Source of the DNA: an uncultured Beijerinckiaceae bacterium
GTDB taxonomy: Bacteria > Pseudomonadota > Alphaproteobacteria > Rhizobiales > Beijerinckiaceae
DNA: 10,575 bases
Assembly: GCA_937873345.1 (NCBI GenBank)
Contig: CALMRL010000133.1
Location: 1-10,575 of the forward strand
Direction: 5' to 3'
The notes below the pieces were generated by a model, which searched no databases, was not told the origin of the DNA, and saw only the letters and a program-made list of their open reading frames with translations. Positions 6,357 through 10,575 of the stretch are shown here, piece after piece. Each line of letters starts with the position of its first letter. The stretch's first letter is position 1. The position numbers were made by a program, and so were the translations under genes.

Positions 6357-7142
6357 CTATCTCGCATAGTGGAAGCCGGCCTGCTGCAGCTCGGGCAGGG
6401 TACCGACCGCGCCTGGGATCAGCACCACGTCGGGGACGAGGTGGTTGGTCAGCTCCGCCGCCACCCCGTCCTGACCGAGGTGGTCGGGATCGACGCCGGT
6501 CTCCACCAGCTTGCCGGCCTGCTCCCAGATCGCATTGTGGCACGACATGAAGACGACGCCGCGCCGCATCAGTGCGGGGATGGAGTTGTCCGCCGGCGAG
6601 AAGACGCCATGCGGGTCCTGGTAATTTTTGGGGGCGGCGGACGCTGCCGGCTTCTCGGCGATCAGCGTGTTCGCCGTGAACTTGTCGCCGGCGAGCTTCG
6701 CCAGCTGATACTTCTCCCAGGTCGCCTGGTCGTAGAGGGCGAGGTAGGCGGTGCCGTGCGTCGCCGATGCCACCAGGAAGTCGAGGTGGCGGAAGGACCA
6801 GACTTGCGTGTTGAGGCTGTTGCGCATCACGCTGAGCCAGGGTCCTTCGATCGCCGTGTTGTCCCACACCTGCTTCTGCGACGGCTTGTAGGCCAGCACC
6901 TCGCGCAGCGCCTCGTCGTCCCATTGGTCGGGATGGTCGAGGATCATCGGCACGGTCTTGAAGTCGCGGCGCCGCGGGGCCGCGGCGAGACGTGCGCCGA
7001 GCGCCTTCAGCGACTCCGCGCCGTCCAGCAGCAGCGAGCCGGCAGCCTCGGCGTGGCCGGCCGCGGCCACCGCCGTCAAGCCCGCAGCCGAAAAGCCCAG
7101 CGCCGCGTGCATGGCCTGCCTTCGCCCGATCTCCATCGCCAT
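6357..7142 (-). CDS. Exported DsrE-like conserved protein
   Basis: The 261-residue product starts with GRRQAMHAALGF followed by an Ala-rich hydrophobic stretch (to about residue 34), consistent with twin-arginine export although the motif is not the full consensus. The C-terminal half resembles the DsrE/DsrF-like fold of sulfur-relay proteins: GVVFMSCHNAI (195-205) with a single Cys201, then the typical ending PDVVLIPGAVGTLPELQQAGFHYA (residues 237-260). Sulfur-relay DsrE proteins carry sulfur on a cysteine, and Cys201 is the only cysteine here. The exact role is unknown. GGAGG, 5 nt before the ATG at 7142, supports that start over the Met two codons later. It lies just upstream of the TsdA-like cytochrome, so the two probably form a small sulfur-related pair; that link is inference. 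Confidence 0.78.
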   Translation of the reverse strand: MAMEIGRRQAMHAALGFSAAGLTAVAAAGHAEAAGSLLLDGAESLKALGARLAAAPRRRDFKTVPMILDHPDQWDDEALREVLAYKPSQKQVWDNTAIEGPWLSVMRNSLNTQVWSFRHLDFLVASATHGTAYLALYDQATWEKYQLAKLAGDKFTANTLIAEKPAASAAPKNYQDPHGVFSPADNSIPALMRRGVVFMSCHNAIWEQAGKLVETGVDPDHLGQDGVAAELTNHLVPDVVLIPGAVGTLPELQQAGFHYAR

Positions 7143-7574
7143 CGCGTCCTCCAGCTGTCACGCCATCACATCGCGCTCCGGATGCTGCCGTCGAGGGGCC
7201 TCGTACGGCCAGGGGGTCAGCTCGCGACCTGCGGCGCCACCACTTCGGCGATCGCCACTGCCACCCGCCGCGCGAGATGCCTTGCCGCGGCCCGCGAGTC
7301 CCATGCGCGTCGATTGCTACAAGGCGAACCATTGGAGGCTCGTCGGTCACCGACCAGCGGATGATGATCGTGGCGTCATGGAGAGGCCTCGACGAAGACG
7401 TCCTCGACGGCGAGCCACAGTTGCCGGCCCAACCGGCTGAACAGGCAGCGCGGCGTCCTACGGCGTCGATGAACGGGTGTTCGTTGAGGATCACGGCACC
7501 ATCTGCACCCTGGCGCATGGCGAGCAGCCGTCACGGGCTTTGCCTCTCCCAGATCGGAGCGCGTCGCCTGACCG
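7143..7574. other. 432-nt stretch without a supported gene
   Basis: The long frames on both strands here are read-through of other frames and give arginine/alanine-rich, unrecognisable products. Minus-strand codons at about 7300-7520 give a few sentence-like pieces (DATIIIRWSV, MVRLVAIDAHG) that switch frame, so a decayed gene is possible but unproven. The promoter of the DsrE-like/cytochrome pair should lie in its left part; I see no strong -35/-10 pair. Confidence 0.4.
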
Positions 7575-7751
7575 CTATTTGTCCCGAGACGGCTTGGCGA
7601 TCCCCTTCAAGAGTTCCCTCGCCTTGTCGACGGCCTCGCGGGTCTGCACGATCTGGTCGGCGAAGACCGCCGCGTTTTGATCCTTCGCCCCGGACGCGCG
7701 TCCACCCTGCCGCGCCCGCTTGCTGACGGGGTTGGTCGGATGATCGGCCAT
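7575..7751 (-). CDS. Small hypothetical protein, 58 residues
   Basis: The minus-strand ATG at 7751 opens a 58-codon frame, MADHPTNPVSKRARQGG to IAKPSRDK. I chose this start over upstream ones because GGGAG lies about 8 nt before it and the longer version adds a cysteine- and serine-rich stretch unlike a coding region. The product is basic and hydrophilic, with a C-terminal half (about 22-50) that looks helical (FADQIVQTREAVDKARELLKG as a continuous helix, residues 29-49). There is no membrane segment, cysteine or signal. Function is unknown. It is isolated, with apparently empty DNA on both sides. Confidence 0.55.
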   Translation of the reverse strand: MADHPTNPVSKRARQGGRASGAKDQNAAVFADQIVQTREAVDKARELLKGIAKPSRDK

Positions 7752-8215
7752 CGGCAACACTCCCGGCGCGTGAGATGCACGCGTGGATGTCGTGCGACAA
7801 TCCAGCACAACCGTCTCTATCCTTTGATGGGATGAATAGCCATCGTACGCTCCAGAACGCCCCTCGCACCGCCAAGCGAGCTTTGATGAGCTCACAACCT
7901 CGACGCGCACGATCGCGACTTGCGGAGTACGATAGAGCGGTTGGAGGCCGCCAAGTGCGTCGAGCCGAAAACCGCGGCGGCGATCTTTGGAATTCGATGT
8001 GGCCCGAGATGCTGTCGAGAGTTGCTGCCGGCCGAGCTGGTGCGCGACGGCTTCGAGGGCCTCACCGCCGCGATCGAGCCCAGGATTGAAGGTCTGTCAC
8101 CGGGATCGACGCTTCCGCCCTCGTTCGGCCGGAAAGCCGACCAGCTTGGTCGAGCGCTGTCACGGATTCACTTCAGGTGGCAAACCCGACGCGGACCCGG
8201 ACAGGCGCGAGCGGC
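7752..8215. other. 464-nt stretch without a supported gene
   Basis: A plus-strand TTG-started frame from 7920 has some codon-like segments (ERLEAAKCVEPKTAAAIFGI; LPAELVRDGFEGLTAAIEP), but it lacks a ribosome site, runs into the alcohol dehydrogenase on the opposite strand and matches nothing I recognise. It may be a remnant. The left edge should hold the promoter of the 58-codon gene. Confidence 0.4.
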
Positions 8216-9388
8216 TCAAGCGAGGTCGAATACCACCTTGACGCAGCCGTCCTTCTTGTCGCGAAAGGTCTTGTAAAGCTCCGGTCCCTCGGCGAGATCG
8301 TGCGAGCGGTGCGTCACCATCGACGTCGTGTCGATCTTGCCCTCGGCGATCAGCTTGGTCAGCGGCTCCAGATAGCGCTTGACGTGGGTCTGGCCGCTCT
8401 TGATCGTCAGCCCCTTCTGCACCACCGAGCCCATGTTGATCGGCACCGGGCCGCCGTAGACGCCGGGCACCGAGACGATGCCGCAGGGCCGCACCGCCTT
8501 GATCGCCTCGGCGAGCACATAGGGCCGCTCGGTCGAGGTGAGCTTGGACTGGATCGCGCTGACCACGCCTGCGACGCCGTGCCCGGCGGATGCTTCCATG
8601 CCGACGCAGTCGATCACGCTGTCGGCGCCCTTGCCCTTGCTGATCTCCAGGATGCGCTCGTAGACGTCTTCCTCGGCGTAGTTGATGACATCGGTGGCGC
8701 CCGACTTCTCGGCGAGCGCGATGCGCTCGGCCACGCTCTCGATCGCGATGATGCGTTCGGCGCCCATGATCTTCGCCGATTGAATGGCGAACAGCCCGAC
8801 TGGGCCGGCGCCGAAGATCGCGACGATGTCGCCGCCCTTCACCTCCGCATGCTCCGCCGCCTGCCAGCCCGTCGGCAGGATGTCGGTGAGGAACAGGAGC
8901 TGCTCGTCGGTCATGCCGTCGGGCACCACCATCGGTGCCACGTCGGCCATCGGCACGCGGACGTATTCCGCCTGGCCTCCCCAATAGCCGCCGGTGAGGT
9001 GGGAGTAGCCGAACAGGCCGGCGGTGGGATAGCCGAACTGCTCCGCCGCCATCTTGCCATTGCGGTTCGAGCGCTCGCACACCGACCAGTTGCCGAGCTT
9101 GCACATCCGGCATTCGCCGCAATTGATGTTGAAGGGCACGACGACGCGCTGCCCCTTCTTCAGCTTGTGGTTCGGCGAGCCGACCTCGACGACCTCGCCC
9201 ATGAACTCGTGGCCGAGCACGTCGCCGGACTTCATCGTCGGCATCTGCCCATCCATCAGGTGGAGGTCGGAGCCGCAGATGGCGCAACTCGTCACCTTGA
9301 CGATGACGTCGCGCGCATCCTCGATCGTCGGATCGGGGACCTGGTCGCAGCGGATGTCGTTCTTGCCGTGCCAGCAGAGCGCGCGCAT
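8216..9388 (-). CDS. Zinc-dependent alcohol dehydrogenase, formaldehyde dehydrogenase-like
   Basis: This is a medium-chain zinc dehydrogenase that oxidises an alcohol or aldehyde-derived substrate with a nicotinamide cofactor in the cytoplasm. In the 390-residue chain the catalytic zinc site is Cys38 (ICGSDLH, 37-43) and His60-Glu61 (GHE); the structural zinc is held by Cys90, Cys93, Cys96 and Cys104. The Rossmann motif GAGPVG is at 193-198, and Glu217 at the end of the next strand suggests NAD rather than NADP. The extra loop around FGYSHLTGGYWGGQAEYVRVP (residues 126-146) is typical of the formaldehyde-dehydrogenase-like subgroup, but the true substrate cannot be read from sequence. The start at 9388 is set by GGAGA about 6 nt upstream and by the conserved opening MRALCWHG; an in-frame Met 12 codons earlier gives an unlikely extension. 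It diverges from the PQQ dehydrogenase. Confidence 0.9.
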   Translation of the reverse strand: MRALCWHGKNDIRCDQVPDPTIEDARDVIVKVTSCAICGSDLHLMDGQMPTMKSGDVLGHEFMGEVVEVGSPNHKLKKGQRVVVPFNINCGECRMCKLGNWSVCERSNRNGKMAAEQFGYPTAGLFGYSHLTGGYWGGQAEYVRVPMADVAPMVVPDGMTDEQLLFLTDILPTGWQAAEHAEVKGGDIVAIFGAGPVGLFAIQSAKIMGAERIIAIESVAERIALAEKSGATDVINYAEEDVYERILEISKGKGADSVIDCVGMEASAGHGVAGVVSAIQSKLTSTERPYVLAEAIKAVRPCGIVSVPGVYGGPVPINMGSVVQKGLTIKSGQTHVKRYLEPLTKLIAEGKIDTTSMVTHRSHDLAEGPELYKTFRDKKDGCVKVVFDLA

Positions 9389-9685
9389 GGTGTTTCTCCA
9401 GAGTCGAGCGGGTCGCCGTGCCAAGGCTTATCGCCGCCGGCAGTTCCGGTACGCTCGCGGACATATCAGCACATGTCGATATGTTGGCGGCTCGCCCCGC
9501 CGTCCGCTCCTGGCCGGCCTGCTGCCCCCGCGGCGCCTCGATGCGGCCGCTTCGGCACCGCACCGGATGCAGGAACGGCGCGATGCCGTTGCCTCTCGTG
9601 CCTCATCGGCTTCTCCGAAAGTCACTGACGCACGTCTCGGTCCGATGCTCTAGTAGTGGCCTCCCCGCGTTCTGAAGGACCGTCG
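9389..9685. promoter_or_regulatory. Divergent promoter region between the alcohol dehydrogenase and PQQ dehydrogenase
   Basis: These 297 nt separate two divergent genes and must hold both promoters. No gene is supported inside. Besides the dyad at 9461-9484, a weak CTGACG (9625-9630) and CTCTAG (9648-9653) pair with 17-nt spacing could serve the rightward gene. Confidence 0.45.
9461..9484. promoter_or_regulatory. Inverted repeat ACATATC-N10-GATATGT, candidate operator
   Basis: Perfect 7-bp arms ACATATC (9461-9467) and GATATGT (9478-9484) flank a 10-nt spacer that itself contains the palindrome ACATGT (9471-9476). It is AT-rich in an otherwise very GC-rich spacer, and lies 73 bp upstream of the alcohol dehydrogenase start and about 200 bp upstream of the PQQ dehydrogenase. 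It looks like a site for a dimeric regulator; the regulator is unknown. Confidence 0.4.
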
Positions 9686-10575
9686 ATGGCCCCCGTACTC
9701 CGCCGTATCGCCCTGCTGCTGGCCCTGCTTCCGGCCACCGCCGGTCAAGCGGCGGAGATCACCGGCGAGCGCCTTCTCGATGCCGCCTCCGACCGCGACG
9801 AATGGCTGATGAGTGGGCGCACCTACGACGCCCGGCGCTTCTCGCCGCTCAGTGAGATCAACGCCGGCAACGTCGCCAGACTGGTGCCGCGCTGGATCTA
9901 CCAGACGGGCAAGCCCGCGACCTTCCAGGCGACGCCGCTCGTCGCCGACGGCGTGCTCTACCTTTCCGAGCCGATGGGCTCCGTCTCGGCGCTCGACGCG
10001 GCGACCGGCGCCAAGCTTTGGCACTACGAGCATAGGCTGAAACCCGGCACCAAGCTGTGCTGCGGCCCCGCCAACCGCGGCGTCGGGCTCGGCTACGGCA
10101 AGGTGTTCGTCGCCACCGTCGACGCCCACCTCGTCGCGCTCGACATCAAGACCGGCAAACCGGTGTGGGACAAGGTGCTGGCGACGTCGGACGGGCAGGC
10201 GGCGGAAAGCACCGTGACGCTCGCGGGAGTCGGCAAGGACGGCGGGCGCAAGGCCTCGGGGCAGAGCGGCTTCGGCGCCAACTCCGCGCCGCTCGTCTAC
10301 GACGGCAAGGTGTTCGCCGGCGTGGTCGGGGTCGGCTACGGCCTGCACCTCGAAGCCGAGCGCCCCGACGCGCCGCTCGGCACGGTGTTCGGCATCGCCG
10401 GCAAGTACGGCGCCTCGGGCTTCCTCGCCGCCTTCGACGTCGAGACGGGCAAGCGTGTCTGGCAGTTCGACACGACGCAGGCGGGCTGGGAGGGCGATTA
10501 CGTCGCGAAGACCGCCTACGGCGTGACGCTGCCGCGCGACATCGCCCGGGAGAAAGCCGAGGATAAGAACGACGG
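9686..10575 (+). CDS. PQQ-dependent (quinoprotein) dehydrogenase, N-terminal part
   Basis: The first 296 codons of a periplasmic quinoprotein of the methanol/ethanol dehydrogenase type are present; the frame is open at the window end. A signal peptide (1-23, ending GQAA) precedes the beta-propeller. Typical features are DEWLMSGRTYDARRFSPLS (residues 38-56), adjacent Cys125-Cys126 in KLCCGPANRG (the vicinal disulfide that faces PQQ), and propeller-blade tryptophan motifs with AATGAKLWHY, IKTGKPVW and VETGKRVWQF. Where methanol dehydrogenases have GAE, with the metal-binding glutamate, this protein reads GVVGVGYG (212-219) followed by an insertion of about 25 residues, so it may be a divergent subfamily. 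AAGGA 6 nt before the ATG supports the start. Electrons would pass to a cytochrome c. The substrate is unknown. Confidence 0.88.
   Translation, partial: MAPVLRRIALLLALLPATAGQAAEITGERLLDAASDRDEWLMSGRTYDARRFSPLSEINAGNVARLVPRWIYQTGKPATFQATPLVADGVLYLSEPMGSVSALDAATGAKLWHYEHRLKPGTKLCCGPANRGVGLGYGKVFVATVDAHLVALDIKTGKPVWDKVLATSDGQAAESTVTLAGVGKDGGRKASGQSGFGANSAPLVYDGKVFAGVVGVGYGLHLEAERPDAPLGTVFGIAGKYGASGFLAAFDVETGKRVWQFDTTQAGWEGDYVAKTAYGVTLPRDIAREKAEDKND

Noticed and set aside
6316..7518. Minus-strand 400-codon frame overlapping the DsrE-like gene
   Set aside because: It is a different frame of the same strand with an Arg/Gly-rich product. The 261-residue frame has a signal sequence, a ribosome site and a DsrE-like C-terminus.
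7920..8276. Plus-strand TTG-started frame of 118 codons
   Set aside because: It has no ribosome site and no recognisable family, and it overlaps the end of the alcohol dehydrogenase. It may be a remnant but is not supported as a gene.
8177..9628. Plus-strand 483-codon open frame opposite the alcohol dehydrogenase
   Set aside because: It is an antisense shadow in GC-rich DNA: His/Arg/Ala/Asp-rich product without domains, while the minus strand encodes a clear enzyme with intact zinc motifs.

Overview
The window (10,575 bp, very GC-rich, GC-rich third codon positions) looks like chromosome from an alphaproteobacterium, most likely Hyphomicrobiales/Rhizobiales (a methylotroph or relative is possible). 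I base this on the purple-bacterial type-II reaction-centre proteins, the CTTGAC-type promoter element, the small Rhizobiales-like hydrophilic protein and the PQQ-dehydrogenase/formaldehyde-type alcohol dehydrogenase context. The taxonomic call is inference from protein resemblance, not from a search.

Layout. Positions 1-46 hold the first codons of a gene that reads out of the window to the left. A 508-nt leader/promoter region (47-554) follows, with a candidate sigma-70 promoter and a 16-bp perfect palindrome. Then comes a tight plus-strand operon, puhA-puhB-pufL-pufM-pufC (555-4997), whose genes overlap by 4 or 1 nt or are separated by 10-13 nt. It encodes all four structural subunits of a cytochrome-bearing type-II photosynthetic reaction centre (H, L, M and tetraheme C) plus the assembly factor PuhB. 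A 71-codon hydrophilic protein follows on the same strand. Facing it on the minus strand are a diheme cytochrome c of the thiosulfate dehydrogenase (TsdA)-like type and, upstream of that, a secreted DsrE-like protein. After a stretch with no supported gene come a 58-codon minus-strand protein, another apparently empty stretch, a zinc alcohol dehydrogenase of the formaldehyde-dehydrogenase-like group (minus strand), and, diverging from it, the first 296 codons of a secreted PQQ-dependent (quinoprotein) dehydrogenase that runs off the right end.

How the parts may work together. The most striking point is what is missing. In most described purple bacteria pufL and pufM follow the LH1 antenna genes pufB and pufA, and puhA sits in a separate bch-puh cluster. 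Here puhA-puhB run directly into pufLMC with only 13 nt between puhB and pufL, and no antenna gene of either type is visible anywhere in the window. It looks like a compact, self-contained reaction-centre cassette, possibly an antenna-less or second reaction centre. The L and M chains keep every ligand for bacteriochlorophyll and iron, so the core should be functional. The TsdA-like cytochrome and DsrE-like protein next door suggest, by inference only, a sulfur-compound electron source for the PufC hemes. The PQQ dehydrogenase would be a second periplasmic electron source. No pigment-synthesis genes, mobile elements, tRNAs, rRNAs or CRISPR arrays are seen.
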